DNA of 64,000 nt from Rhodocollybia butyracea. Its lineage: Eukaryota > Basidiomycota > Agaricomycetes > Agaricales > Omphalotaceae. The DNA is taken from contig JADNRY010000114.1 of the NCBI GenBank assembly GCA_015501585.1, positions 124,001 to 188,000 on the forward strand, given 5' to 3'. Made by a program: the position numbers and the translations under genes. The notes beneath the pieces are model-generated. The model ran no database searches. It saw only the letters and a program-made list of their open reading frames with translations, and was not told the origin of the DNA. Shown one piece after another: positions 32,772-44,149 of this stretch. Within the stretch, counting starts at the first letter, position 1. Each line of letters begins with the position of its first letter.

Positions 32772-33690
32772 GTGATACGGCCCACAATTATTTGGGCGTA
32801 AACATGCGATATATGCGCGTTTTGGGCACCAAGTCACATTGTATAAGACATATACACTGTACGAAGTATTCTGATAAGTGCGGCAGTGCCGCGTGGTCAC
32901 ATTAAACACACAGATGTTAATTACTGATGACATCAAAAGTCTCGGTAACAGAACACGTTTGTAATTAATAATGATACAATGAATACTAAAACCCACTACA
33001 ATTAGGACTAATATTCAGACTGTTGAAGCGATCCTAAGATATCTTATTGCAAACTAGAAGACTACTAGATAGACAGAACGAGTATCAAAATTAAACGGCC
33101 CAAGGAGGACTTCCCATCAGAAATTGATGTGAGGAGATTAATGTATCCCCGACCCCGAGGAGATTGATGTGAGGAGATTGATATGCCGAGGTTCCGGGAT
33201 CATTCCAAGATCATGCCGCGGCGTCCTGCAGATATAAGACACCGCGTGAAATAACAATTTCATGAGCTCCTATTGAATAACAAGAGCACATGTATTCCCG
33301 CTGTGCTCGTGTGTAGCATTTATGCTTTATAATTGCAATTGATCAAATTTAGAATATAAGGAAGGATGCCTGACGAAATGGAGCAAGCATTCTTACCCCC
33401 CACTTCTGGCTTTGGCTCACAGTCTCAGCTAGTAGTGTTCAGGTGCTTCTAGTGATTAGTTCTGAAAGACTAGACTTAGTAACAGAAAGACAGACAGTAT
33501 TAAGCAATTAGACTTGTATTCAAGAAGAAGTAATATAAGTAAAGCTATTAGGTGTCTCTCAAAGTAAAGTTATTAGGTCCAAAGAACAGAAATCACGCCC
33601 AAGTTCAATAGAACTTGTGAAGAAAATCTATTAAAGTTGATTGTACTTTGAATTATATATCTTTTTGTGTACCCCTCCGAACTTGTGCTT
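32772..33690. mobile_element. LTR-like sequence beginning TGATACGGCC, right end uncertain
   Basis: The start resembles the LTR-like start at 7145. A TATA-like AGATATAAGAC lies near 33229. It inserts into the repeat block at 32200-32765, and similar repeat-like sequence (CAGCTATGGCTG) resumes near 33830. No target duplication could be fixed. Confidence 0.35.
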
Positions 33691-33759
33691 GATTCATAGT
33701 GTGTGTGTGTTGGTGTGTGTTGGACTTAGTCTTTCATTCACTTTCGTGTGCAGCCCCGA

Positions 33760-34115
33760 GTAAGCATATCAGTGGTCTGCCTTCGGGCTGTCACGGAACG
33801 TCTCTTCAAACCCCCAGACATACCTCAGAACAGCTATGGCTGAGCCCCGACTTTCAAACAATGACCCAAGGAAGCTCAACAGAGCTGCTGGCAGTTTTAA
33901 ATTTAGTTCTGAAATCATTTTTGCTTTCCTGAAATAAGCGACAGCGGGATTATTCCTGTACTCAAATAATATTTGATAGGACAATATATATACAGCAGAA
34001 TGAGCAAATGCAGATATGAAAGGCGAATAAAGCAAATGATGAATGGAGCAGACAGTGAATGAAGCGAATGGAAGATGCAAAGAGTAGCAAAAAAACAACT
34101 GAATATTTTGTGTCA
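33760..34115. other. No gene seen
   Basis: The CAGCTATGGCTGAGCC segment resembles 32626-32640. Otherwise unassigned. Confidence 0.4.
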
Positions 34116-34122
34116 CCAACCC

Positions 34123-36732
34123 TCATTGCTTCCAGCCATTGTCTTGGATCTTAGATTTCTCTGCACCCCAGTGTTCCCGGCGCTTTTTGCTCCTCTGGTG
34201 TTTTTTCCCTCCCACATCTTGTTCTTCCACCTTGCCAGAATTCCTGCTCGTGCTCAGGGATTGTATATTTCCCTCCTTGCCATCCGCATCGTCGTCACTG
34301 TCAAGCTCTATCACGTCTTCTAAATCTGTTATCCCCATCTTGCTCCCAATTTCCTTCCTAACGTCCAGTTTTGGGCTATTGTCTGGGTGATGATCTGATC
34401 CCTCCGCTTTCAACTCGATGCTGAAAGCTCCACCTTCCTCCGCCCCGACAATGGGCACCTTGGGATCACCTCTTTCGTCGCCTTTAGCTTTATTGCATTC
34501 TTGTTCTCTGCCTTCTTCGACGCTATCTCTGGAATCCTCGCCTCTGGCTTCCGCTTTGTCGGCTTCTCCTCCCCCTTTGTTGGCTTCTCCTCCCCCTTTG
34601 TTGGCTTCTCCTCCTCCTCCCTCTTCTTTGCCGGCTTTGCTGGTTTCTTTGCCCCCTCCTTCTTCTTTGGCGGCTTTGTTGCTTTCTTTGTCTCCTCGTT
34701 CTTCTTTGCTGGTTTCTTTGCTGGTTTTTTCGCCTCCTCCTTCTTCTTCGCCTCTTCCTTCTTCTTCTTCGCTTCCTTCTTCTCTGCCGCCTCCTCCTTC
34801 TTCTTCTCCTCGTCCTTCTTCTCCTCACTTTCTGCAAAAGATGACAATGCGTCATAATCGAATGTTTGAACAGAAAGAAGCGAATGACTGAATGCTCTAA
34901 AGCGTCATTACATATGAGGGCCTAGCTAGATAAGTGTGACCAACAACTTACCTCATTCTTTCATAAGTTTTTTTCTCTAGAAAATCGAAGTATGGCGGAG
35001 AGTTCACCCAAATCCTGTCAATGCTTTCCCATATGGCATTGTATCTACAGCAAAATTATGATAAAGCGAGTTAGTGACAGTAAACCAATGGACTGTTGTT
35101 CACTGACTGATCCCTGAGATATGTATACTCTGCCTCATTCCACTCGCATGCTCCGTTATACAGTGATAGATCTGCAAATGAGGGTTTGAGCAGGTCGACA
35201 AGAAGTTTGAAACAAATACTGTCGCCGTCACTGCAGCTATCAGACGTCCTGGCACACATTGGAGTCGATGCAGTTCTGTAGTTATGAGGCGATAAGTCGT
35301 CTTATTTTGCGCGTCGACTAAGAATGCACGAAGGATTTGGGCAATGAGCGAAGAATAGCAAGGCTTTCCCGACTTCTTTTCCTGAATAAAACAAAACCAG
35401 TGACAAAAAAGATAGGGAAAAGACAAAAGAATTACCTTGAAGTCAACACCTTCACAGTGGTATCGGCCTTCGCCCATCAGCCAGTTGGCCAATTCTGCCT
35501 CAAGAAAACATTCTTAGAGCAATTAAAGGAAATAAAAAGGAAGAAGCCTTTACCTGAGGCCCTCCCTCATCCACTGAGCTAAAACCAAAATAAGGATCCA
35601 CAAGTGTTCTGGTCTGTTGCGCTAAGGCATAACAAACATCGGATTCGCTATAACCCATCTGGTAAGAGGGTTTAGAATGGGAGCATTGGAAGAGCAGAAG
35701 GAATTCACCCAGCGTAGCAACTTATCCAGTGCCTGAGGATCCTTCTTGGTCTCACGTAAATCCTCAAGTATCTGGTTATCATCACCTTGCTGCGAAACCA
35801 ACTCCTCTTCCAGTACTTCCCAGGCAAACATCTTGTCAGAAGGAAACATATCCAGAAGGCAGATCGCCTTTCTCACCGCCTGTTTACTTATCTTTGCAAG
35901 CGCATCGGAAGCAAGATCGCTTTGAAGGACTTTTGCCCTGGTTCCATTCTGTTTGTTCTTGTTCTTGTTCTCCTTTGTCATGTCCTCGATAACCATCTGA
36001 AGAAATGGAATGTATGTACATTAGTGGAAAAATCAAAAGAAGTAGATTTTCGCTCACATCATCTCCTTCATCTCCATTGTCTCCTTTGTCTCCTTTGTCT
36101 CCATTGTCTCCATCGCCTCCTTTGTCTCCTTCACCGTATTCCATTGTGGAAAAATCAAAAGAAGTAGATTTTCGCTCACATCATCTCCTTCATCTCCATT
36201 GTCTCCATCGCCTCCTTTGTCTCCTTCACCGTATTCCATTGTAACGTTGCTGTCTTGCTGGGTCTCATTGTCCAAGGTATGTGGAATATCCAAAGTACTA
36301 TCTTGTGAGGTAGTAACACCAAACCTGTCAGCAACTATTCCGCCTTGGAGCACAGATCACCCACCGTTTCCTGAAGTGCCCGCGCGAAACCGTCAAAGGT
36401 AAGCCTGTTCTTGGTCATTAAGTTCTGTGGAGTTGTAGTATGTGCGGTATGGAAACCTTATAAGACGAACCAACCCAATCCATCTTTTCTCAATTCTAAG
36501 CGCTCGCAGAATGAGATAAACTGGCTGGTTCTACAAAGAGGTCCAACAACTTACCTTTCGGTATTGCGCCCTCTGCAGATGCATCGAACGTCCTCGCATA
36601 CGCTTGGACGTGGCCCACCTGTCTTGGCTTTTCGGGGCCATTTGCTTTTTTAGAGGGTTGGGAGCCGGAGGTTTTTGGCTTTTTCTGAGAATGAACTGAA
36701 GCAGAGTTACGACATTTGTTTCCGCCAGACAT
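34123..36732 (-). pseudogene. Multi-exon gene of unknown family with Lys/Glu-rich C-terminal half, at least two frame breaks
   Basis: ATG at 36732 (MSGGNKCRNSASVHSQ). Plausible exons on the minus strand: 36732-36555; the acidic YGEGDKGGDGDNGDEGDD segment ending near 36185; 35996 to about 35720 (MVIEDMTKENKNK to ALDKLLRW); about 35664-35555 (MGYSESDVCYALAQQ to SSVDEGGPQ); about 35502-35438 (NWLMGEGRYHCEGVDFK); 35386 to about 35108; about 35047-34954 (YNAIWESIDRIWVNSPPYFD); and a Lys/Glu/Ala repeat exon to 34123. The frame breaks near 35268 and 34495. The conserved core reads like an Agaricomycete hypothetical-protein family I cannot name. Two tandem duplications hit the gene: 220 bp over the start and 122 bp over an exon/intron border. 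Confidence 0.55.
36024..36240 (-). repeat. 122-bp tandem duplication covering an exon end and its splice donor
   Basis: GTGGAAAAATCAAAAGAAGT starts at 36024 and 36146. Each copy is followed by the antisense of GATGATGTGAGCGAAAATC (exon end plus GTGAGC donor) and by GAGACAAAGGAGGCGATGG repeats. The gene therefore has two alternative donors. Confidence 0.8.
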
Positions 36733-37038
36733 GAAAGAAGGAAGAAAGACGCGAAAATAACCATGTGACGGCACTTGGAAAAACTTAAAAGAAATGATGG
36801 ATCTGCGCCTTCATCACATACGCTTGGACGTGGCCCACCTGTCTTGGCTTTTCGGGGCCATTTGCTTTTTTAGAGGGTTGGGAGCCGGAGGTTTTCGGCT
36901 TTTTCTGAGAATGAACTGAAGCAGAGTTACGACGTTTGTTTCCGCCAGACATGAAAGAAGGAAGAAAGACGCGAAAATAACCATGTGACGGCGCTTGGAA
37001 AAACTTAAAAGAAATGATGGATCTGCGCCTTCATCAGT
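36599..37038 (-). repeat. 220-bp tandem duplication over the gene start
   Basis: CGCTTGGACGTGGCCCACCT starts at 36601 and 36821, with near-identical sequence to TGGATCTGCGCCTTCATCA in both copies. Each copy carries an ATG and the first 45 or so codons plus upstream DNA. Confidence 0.9.
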
Positions 37039-37039
37039 C

Positions 37040-38150
37040 TTTCAGACTGTCTTCTGTACATGAAGAAAGTTTATTAGATGTCCGGAGAGTAGGAGCGGGA
37101 GACACTGTTCTAAGAATTGAACGCAAATCATGGCAACCATCCTTAACCAAAACTACTGGAATACAAGTAATTTACTTAAGCACCATCTAAGGATCCTTTG
37201 AGTTTGGAATGACAAGTAAGATATACTGAAGAATCAGGAGAGCGAGTAGGCGTACAGCAACTAGATGCGCTAGTGTGAACAATGAAAGACAATGGAAGGA
37301 CGATGTCGGAGTTGGAGTCGTAGCGCAATGCTAACGGCAGGCGAGAGTGAGCCAATGCGACAGCAAATCAGAAACAAACAAGCACAGCGAACAAAAGTAG
37401 TTGAAACAGAGGAATGGCGATGCAATATAATCAGATGGTGAATATGAAGCGTCGAAGCGGAACGATGGCGATGTAGCGCATTGTGGCGCGCGAAACCGAT
37501 AACCAGATGGCGAATGAGAAGTGTCAAAAAGGAAGAACGATGACAATTAGGGTCAGCAAGATGCACAAGAAACAAAAGGGCGAGAGTGAAACTGGTCTTG
37601 GCGAGAGAACAAAAGGCAGCGCGGAATTAAGGAGAGGCGGGCAGCGAAGGACCCAGCTGCGCGGGATATGACACAAAAAAAAAGTCAAAGATTTCAAAGA
37701 AGACTTGTCTTTGCGATGGGTAAGGGCGAGGGACACTCTCAATACAGCGGGGACGTGGAGAATCATCTCATCTCCTTCAAGGTCCAAGGAAATAGCGAAG
37801 AAGTTGTCGATACATGTTAGCAGGGTTTAGCAGGGCCCAGAGGCCCTGCTACTTGTAAATTGGGGATGCAAGCACAAAGTACACTGCGTACTCTGCCCTG
37901 ACTTCCCTTACCCTCCCATGCCAAGCAGAGAGCATTACGCTGAGCTGGGTGCACTGGGGTAATACAATATGCCGCATTGGTATAGAATATCGCCGCCTCG
38001 CACCGGGTAGGGACAGTAACAGCGGCGCAGTGGCTGCAAATGTTCACCACTCTGTAGGAAGATCGGTTGCATCACCACTGTTCAGGAGTAAACGTTGGGT
38101 TTCCAAAGAAACAATATATTTTGAACTAATCTCAACAAGTCGAGTACGCT
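37040..38150. other. No gene seen
   Basis: Contains repeated GCGATG(T)AG and GAACGATGGCGATG phrases near 37390-37560. No supported frame. Confidence 0.4.
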
Positions 38151-38154
38151 CGAG

Positions 38155-39770
38155 AGTAGCAGCCAGCTGCTTTTCTTGTGCAATGTATGAGGAAATGGAC
38201 AACAGATCGAGGAGAGGCGTCAGAGAAGTCACTCGCCCCGGCGCTGCTAGCAGACTCCGCCAGTTCGTCTGGTTCGGCCACAAACTCTGAATCTGAAGCA
38301 TCAGATGCTTTGCTCTATGAGATGAGGGTGGCATCAGGGATATTCTCGTTCTTAAGACAGAAGAGGTACATACCTCCACTCCTTGGGTAGTGCTGCACAG
38401 GAAGGTCCAACTCCCTTGGAAAAACTCATACGGTGACTCGTTGATATGCTTCATGATAGGATCCCAGTTCAAGTTGACAGGACCTTCAGCCATCGCAGTG
38501 TCCACAGAACTTTTTTTCGAAAGACGCGATTAGCACCGACTCGATGTAGAAAGAAAATCAACTCACTCTAGCCAATTTTTGACATTGTCCATTGACGAGC
38601 TTTGAGATTAAGTGGATATGCAATGGTAGCTTGGTAAAATTCTTGAAAATCAAACACAGATCAAATTGCTTGAGACTGTACTGCACACGCTCAAGTGAAG
38701 CAATCTCTATGTTGGACAGAGTGACAAACAAAAATAGAGGATCCGTGAGATGAATTAAGGAGTCTGTCGTAGGCTAGTCAAACGGAAGTACGCAAGGGGA
38801 CACCTTCGAAAGCCAGTTCTCAGAAAAGAATGTCAAGCTCCAGTGTTTCTCCATTCTGCGGAATCTCAAATGAGATGAAGCAGTGTCTGCGGTCGCCTTA
38901 ATTTCTTTGTGTAAGATTTACCTTCGCTTCTGTTCTTGGTGCTACATCTCAATTTCATCCTTGTCATCGGTATTTATGCTTCCTGTTTCGTCAAATTGAA
39001 CATCTGTAGCCTCACGGAAGAGTTGGACATCCTGGAACAAAGGTAAGCTATACATAACATAACAGAAAAAATGTAGCTGACAAATGTTTTCTTCCTGTCG
39101 ACAAGAATTGGGGATCTAAGGTGCACATGAACAATGACGAGGCTGAAAGAAAAGGTGTTTGATATTGTTGAGTAGCATGTCTACACCGTATTAAGTTAAT
39201 AACATCAAGCGATATTTCAAGGCAAGTACTCACTGACTTTCTGACCCATTGGAGATTGGTATCAAACGCTGTTCCGATGGATTTCTACTTTTCCCGGAAG
39301 CCTTTTCCCATCTGCAGCAGACAACAAGCAATCCTTGCTCGATAACATCGATCACTTCCTTCTTCTGCGCCTCCCGTTTGTTTACGTCCCTTTTCAGCAT
39401 GTTGATTTGTTTATTGATCGAGTCAAAACGATGTCCATCCGTTGAATGGTATGAGATTGACCAAACAAAGGGAGCATCGGGATCTTCAACGGCTCCATTT
39501 AAAGGTACTTATTACTTACCAACGACTTGACCCGGCGTCTGGAAATAGATTCGAAGGTAGGTAAAATCACCTTCGCTGGATCGTCCTCTGCAAGTAAAAC
39601 GTTTTAGTCGGATTTTTCAGGCGGATGGATACAAGATTCGAACCTGTGCGGATGGCAGTAGCTTGTGCAACAATTCGGCTCAACGGCTTCAAATTCCACA
39701 GCACGCATTCCTTCTCACACAAGGAAAGTGTTGCCATTGTGAACGGGACGATAGGCTTTTGCAAAATAAG
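38155..39770 (-). pseudogene. SPT16: FACT complex subunit SPT16, C-terminal half, multi-exon pseudogene
   Basis: SPT16 is the large subunit of the FACT histone chaperone. Segments appear in the right order on the minus strand: VPFTMATL near 39740; GDFTYLRIYFQTPGQVVG near 39570-39525; EDPDAPFVWSISYHSTDGHR and VNKREAQKKEVIDVIEQ (39500-39310); DGKRLPGKVEIHRNSV, a stop, then YQSPMGQKV (39300-39225); LLNNIKHLFFQP near 39160; DVQLFREATDVQFDETG near 39030; FEGVPLRTSV near 38815; FVTLSNIEIASLERVQYSLK near 38690; and MAEGPVNLNWDPIMKHINES then a short acidic tail (38500-38190). Several introns remain, so it derives from genomic duplication, not reverse transcription. Stops, frameshifts and a loss of about 20 codons near 39310 disable it. 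Confidence 0.88.
39580..39722 (-). other. Extra segment inside SPT16 with a pol III B-box-like motif
   Basis: Between the VPFTMATL and GDFTYLRIYF segments there are about 140 bp that do not read as SPT16. They include GGTTCGAATCTTG on the minus strand (near 39634-39646), close to the tRNA B-box GGTTCGANTCC. It could be an enlarged intron or a small tRNA-derived insertion. Confidence 0.3.
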
Positions 39771-39984
39771 TTAAAAATGATTGTTGAAGCGAATACAGCA
39801 ACGTGCATTCACGAAAGTATGGCTTTGAGTACATGTCGAAGAATTTTACGTTCAACCTCTCAATAGAGCTGTTGAAAAGTAAGATATGCACACGCTTCCC
39901 GTGTTTGATAACTAGCATAAAGTTGATTCTGTTTAGGAGACACCGAATCTCCCACTTCTTGTAGGTTGCGACCATCATGTCCAC

Positions 39985-40640
39985 CTGTGAGCCGAAGACT
40001 CATATAAGATTTAAGATTGTCGGAGCCTCTAGTCTATTCCAATAAAGTGTTTAAAGGGGAGAAAAGTACTGGTAATTGTGTCAGCTAGGGTGATGGTAAT
40101 AAGAAAGGAAATTGTACACACCTACTAACAAACACTTTTTGCAACATCTATGAGGGAGAAGCACTGGAAGGCGGTGTAACATCCACATTGACAGAGTGCA
40201 CTAAAGAAGGATGGAGCTTTTCAGCGATAATGGAGCACAAAAGCAAGAAATACGTACCAAGTCTTGCAGTAAACTCTATTTTTATTTTCATCGGTGAACG
40301 GTTTGAAGCAAGATACAAAACCCAGCGCTTGTTAGCCGTAAGCACGTGATCTATTAACGAGCCCTATCGATGAAAGCCACAACTATGAATTATTTTCTTT
40401 TTCATGTTGAATCATTGTTCTTATGCTTGTCACGCCGCAAACGCACTGCAACATATGTTTTTAAAACTCCTGATACCTTCGAATTTGGGTCTACTATAAA
40501 TTTGGCACTGCGAGTGCTGATCACAGCTCAAGTCATAGCTACGCATTGGCTATGCATCCCAGGCAAGTATTTAGCGTGATATGGGGCCCCGGCAGTTCCT
40601 AAATGGGACCACGTTGGTTATACTACCGCTACCACTACCA
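39985..40640. other. No supported gene
   Basis: Short minus-strand frames (for example ASNRSPMKIKIEFTARLG near 40300) may be old coding sequence, but no family was recognised. Confidence 0.35.
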
Positions 40641-40646
40641 ATACCG

Positions 40647-41925
40647 TCAGCAAAATGTACAAAGAAAAATAGAACTATAACAGACCCAGTCATCATCCCG
40701 CACAAATTCTAATAGCACTACTCGCAAACTTTCACGTCTATCCAAATTCTCTAACGGCTCATAAACTTCGCGATCGACTGTGCCAAGCAGAAACTTGAGA
40801 ATAACAGACCGTATGCAGCCTTGTCCCCTTGACATTGCTGCAGACCGCTCTGAACCCAGTGGAAACCAGCGTGATTGAACCATTGAAACGAGTTCAGAGT
40901 GGCTGCAACAGCTATCAGAAGACAGGTAGAGACTGTGTAGTTTCGGAACAAGGGAGATATCATCCCAAACAGTGAGCGCTGACATCAGCTTTAAAGTGAC
41001 TGGACTTTGTCTCTGATGATTGCGGTAAATTGTGGCGGCGTCCTCAATTTTGAGGGAAGTTAGAGATGGCATGAGATGGAGGGTTTGTAGAAGGTTATCA
41101 TCAGTTAGAGATATCCTTTTGATAACAAATGCAGTGATCATGCATTCTGATCTCGACACGAAGGATTAAATGCCTCGGTTGACCACTCCTTGCCACCATC
41201 AACCACGAGCTCAGCCAGAGAAGGAAAATTGAAGGAGAGAAATAAAGCCTCTAGTGAGACTATATGAACCGACAAAGATCGGCGGCACTGGCACCTTTTC
41301 TACCACCGATATCCAGCTCAGCAAGAAGGGGAAATTCAAGGCCAGAGAGTATATTATAACCAGAGATTGAATTATCTCCAGTGTATCTGAACATCTTCCA
41401 ACAATGACTTTCGTTTGTGAGCATAGTTAGGCCAGGAAAGGTAAGAGGGCCATGCCAGTGAAGGGGCTGTGTACCCTTTGCAAGCAATGTTATGTTTAAC
41501 GGAACCTGATGAGATTTCTCCAGAAACCTGACGATCCTATCTGAAAAGCTAGCCACTGAACGTTCAGGCGCTCCCCATTTTTCCGGCCTAGAAATGGTTG
41601 TCTCTACTGTTAAGTTGGACCAGAGTTTTGGTAATCCTTTTACAATTTTGTACCAACGATGACAAACGGAACCTATCACGATGGCAGGGAGAGAGGTGGA
41701 GCAGTGGCTCTTCAGATAATTTTCTGCGCATGCGTACTCCATAATTATCGCTAATATTTCGTCCGGCACCATCCAAAAGGGAGATGGCAAAAATTTGATT
41801 TTTTCTCTCTGCTTTCGCGGTATCTCCATTTCATGGCCAAGGTTACGTCGGTCAGAAAACAGAACCTTGATTTGAGCATCAAGTTTCTCCATCTGAGCCT
41901 CGACAATTTTGATGTCTTCATCCAT
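40647..41925 (-). pseudogene. F-box-like/LRR protein with two frameshifts
   Basis: ATG at 41925 (MDEDIKIVEAQMEKLDAQIK). A coiled-coil N-terminus is followed by an F-box-like motif: LPSPFWMVPDEILAIIMEYA, then VIGSVCHRWYKIVKGLPKLW, the usual Agaricomycete form. Leucine-rich repeat-like segments follow (FPLLAELDIGGRKGAS, FPSLAELVVDGG, LPSLTSLKIEDA-type). The frame breaks near 41260 and 41165; the C-terminal part ends at 40647. F-box proteins are substrate receptors of SCF ubiquitin ligases; this copy cannot make the full protein. It is separate from, but on the same strand as, the SPT16 pseudogene. Confidence 0.7.
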
Positions 41926-42239
41926 CACATTCGATACCAGTTGAATTACTTTTTGCGCCTCTGAAACAACAGAGGGGCCCGACAAAGATCAAAGCTGTTT
42001 GTTTATGTCTTTATCATCAAGCTTTAAACAAGCTCTGTGAGCTAAGTGCTGTCATGGGTTGAAACAAATGAGCGCTCAAGGGTGAGAAATAGCATTCTCT
42101 TTAACATTGTATTACAACTCCAGTACACTTGCCTGTTGTCCTTGAAAAAATGCAAGCTTGACCGCGAAGCCCTTGAGAAACCCTTGAGAAACCCAAAAAA
42201 GATCTATGTTGAAAGTAATTTGAAAAAAAAAAAAGGAAT

Positions 42240-42328
42240 GGTCCAACCAGGACTCGAACCTGGGCCTCACGGGACAGCCTTCCGCCGTCCACTACCGCCA
42301 TGCACGCTAACCACTACACCATTGGACC
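42240..42328 (-). tRNA. tRNA-like gene 1, isotype not assignable
   Basis: Acceptor halves GGTCCAA and TTGGACC pair perfectly. The A-box TGGTGTAGTGG and B-box GGTTCGAGTCC are intact, and a T12 terminator follows within 10 bp on the minus strand. The T-arm is standard, but the D-loop is enlarged and there is no clear 5-bp anticodon stem. Instead GGACGGC/GCTGTCC forms a 7-bp hairpin. It may be a transcribed tRNA-like gene, a tRNA with an odd intron, or a SINE head. Confidence 0.6.
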
Positions 42329-42398
42329 GATGTAATTATTTCTTTTGCAGAGATATTTGACTGCTCCGAAGCCAACAAAAAAATTGATACCAACACGA

Positions 42399-44142
42399 TT
42401 ACTTTTTAGCGTACTGATTACGAAGGTCTTCCCATATAGAGAACATCTGAAGCCCATTTCCCCACCTGGCTTTTCAATCCTCCTCTCTCTTCATCTTCAT
42501 CTCAGGCGTTGCAGCTGCCATGAAGTCTTTATCAGACTGGAAGCCGTTGTAAACCCAATGAAAAAGACCTGAAGACGAATACTGAATAATTGAGTAACGT
42601 TCTTCTCCAGGTTGAATGGGCACATTCGAGTGGGTCAGCAGTGCGGAGGGAATGAGAATTGTAGATCCAGGAGGAAAGTGTATGACAAGACCAAGGTCCC
42701 AGAGAATCATATGCCCGCCGCGATCTGGATCAAAGTTACCTAGAGCAGTGATAGCACACCATCCGAAAGCAAGGTTGTGGCAGTCAGTATGAGGCCAGGT
42801 GACTGTACATGGGCCGAGGTTAAAGGAAACGCCTGCGAAAACACCGTTGAACCATCGAGTAAGTCTAGGATTGGAAGCAAAAAGGTTGTTGAGGTTTTCG
42901 TTGTACAATCCAAAGTATTCGCCGCAAAGCATTGGAAGATGGCTATAGAAGAGAACAATTAGAAATTAAATATCAATAAAAGGAGGGAGTAGCTTACAGT
43001 TTGCAAACCCAACAAGACGACGGAAGCCAGAAGACGCAATAAGGCTGACCGTAAGGATGGCACAATTGGCTACACCATAGAAAGCCATTGTACCAGGTCT
43101 CTGCAGTTGAAAAATTAGCTGGGGATGGGATGGAGAATCAGCGCCTATACCTTACTACCCCCGCCAAACAATGTACCTACAGCAACCAAAGGAAACTTCC
43201 CTCTTTTATGAGCTTCCTGTTTCTTACTGAACGTCATACTGCCGCGAGCATCTTTGATTTGGGCCATAAGTTTGGTCATAACTGCATCCCAATTATCATC
43301 CCTAGGTTTGCCGGCAAGAACTGCGATGATACGGCCTGCTTTATCTACGACAACATAACAATCCCTAGAGCAGTTTGTGCTGCGTAAGCAAATAAAACAA
43401 AATCGAAGGCATGGACCCACTCACTTTCCATTCCATGGAACAAGCTCCAGCTTATATTCCTCACCAGTAAGCGCAGGAACGTCTGGAAGTATTTTCTCAA
43501 AGATTTGCCTGAGCCCCGACCATGCACCCTTGTTGACAGGAAGGTCTTCAGTGGAAAAAGAATCGCCAGCGCTGAGGGTTTGCGCCTCTGCAGCACGACG
43601 GCGTGCAACCTCTTTCAGAGCCTTCTGCAGAAGAGGTTGGGCCGGCTGATCAACCTTTCGTTTAACGCTTCGCTGCTCATGCTTTCTTTGGGTTTTTTCT
43701 CTTCCTTTGAGCTGCCTTCCCTTGATCCAGAGGCAGCTGAGCAGCATCCCCTCGAGGAGGCTTCTGCGGGTCAGGCGCTGGTGCTCTTAGGGCATCGCTT
43801 TCTGCGGTGTGAAGAAGCGGATGAACGAGCCCAAAAGATGGAAGCAGGAAAGCGCCGGTGTCCCCCTAGGAGAGGGAGGCGCGCGGCTCCCAGGGGCAGA
43901 AGAGAACGAGGTTTCATCGCTGTGCACAGAAGAAGGGGTGTGGGCGACAGAGGAGAACTTGTAGCAGCAGAGGACACTGGAGGCGAGCCGTGGCTAGTGG
44001 CGGAAGGTGGAAAAGAAGGTGCGCCTTCGACGCAATAGTCGCAGTCATCGCAGTCCCTCTCTAGGTCTACGTCGTGGTCGCCTTCGTTGTCAGAGAGGGA
44101 GTCAATATACCGGTCAAGAGCCAGAGACACATCATACTCCAT
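42399..44142 (-). pseudogene. TET/JBP-like 2OG-Fe(II) dioxygenase gene with a frameshift and a late stop
   Basis: Fungal TET/JBP enzymes oxidise 5-methylcytosine in DNA using Fe(II) and 2-oxoglutarate. ATG at 44142 gives an acidic, low-complexity N-terminus (frame uncertain 43740-43800). Exons 2-4 are 43379-43151 (VVVDKAGRIIAVLAGKPRDD to TLFGGGSK), 43100-42998 (MAFYGVANCAILTVSLIASS) and 42942-42399, with introns of 45, 50 and 55 bp. Exon 4 has the HxD iron motif in HTDCHNLAFGWCAITALG, then GGHMILWDLGLVIHFPPGS, and the distal His with the 2OG-binding Arg in HSNVPIQPGEERYSIIQYSS. One base is missing near 42923, and a TGA at 42474-42476 precedes a further readable 24 codons. All catalytic residues persist. 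Confidence 0.85.
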
Positions 44143-44149
44143 AGGCCCG

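Noticed and set aside
34418..34891. Ser/Pro/Leu-rich and Phe/Ser-rich plus-strand frames
   Set aside because: Antisense shadow of the Lys/Glu-rich repeat exon on the minus strand.
34123..36732. Assignment of the Lys-rich gene to the DUF6532 family
   Set aside because: Some segments look similar in style, but the expected conserved motifs did not line up, so the family is left open.
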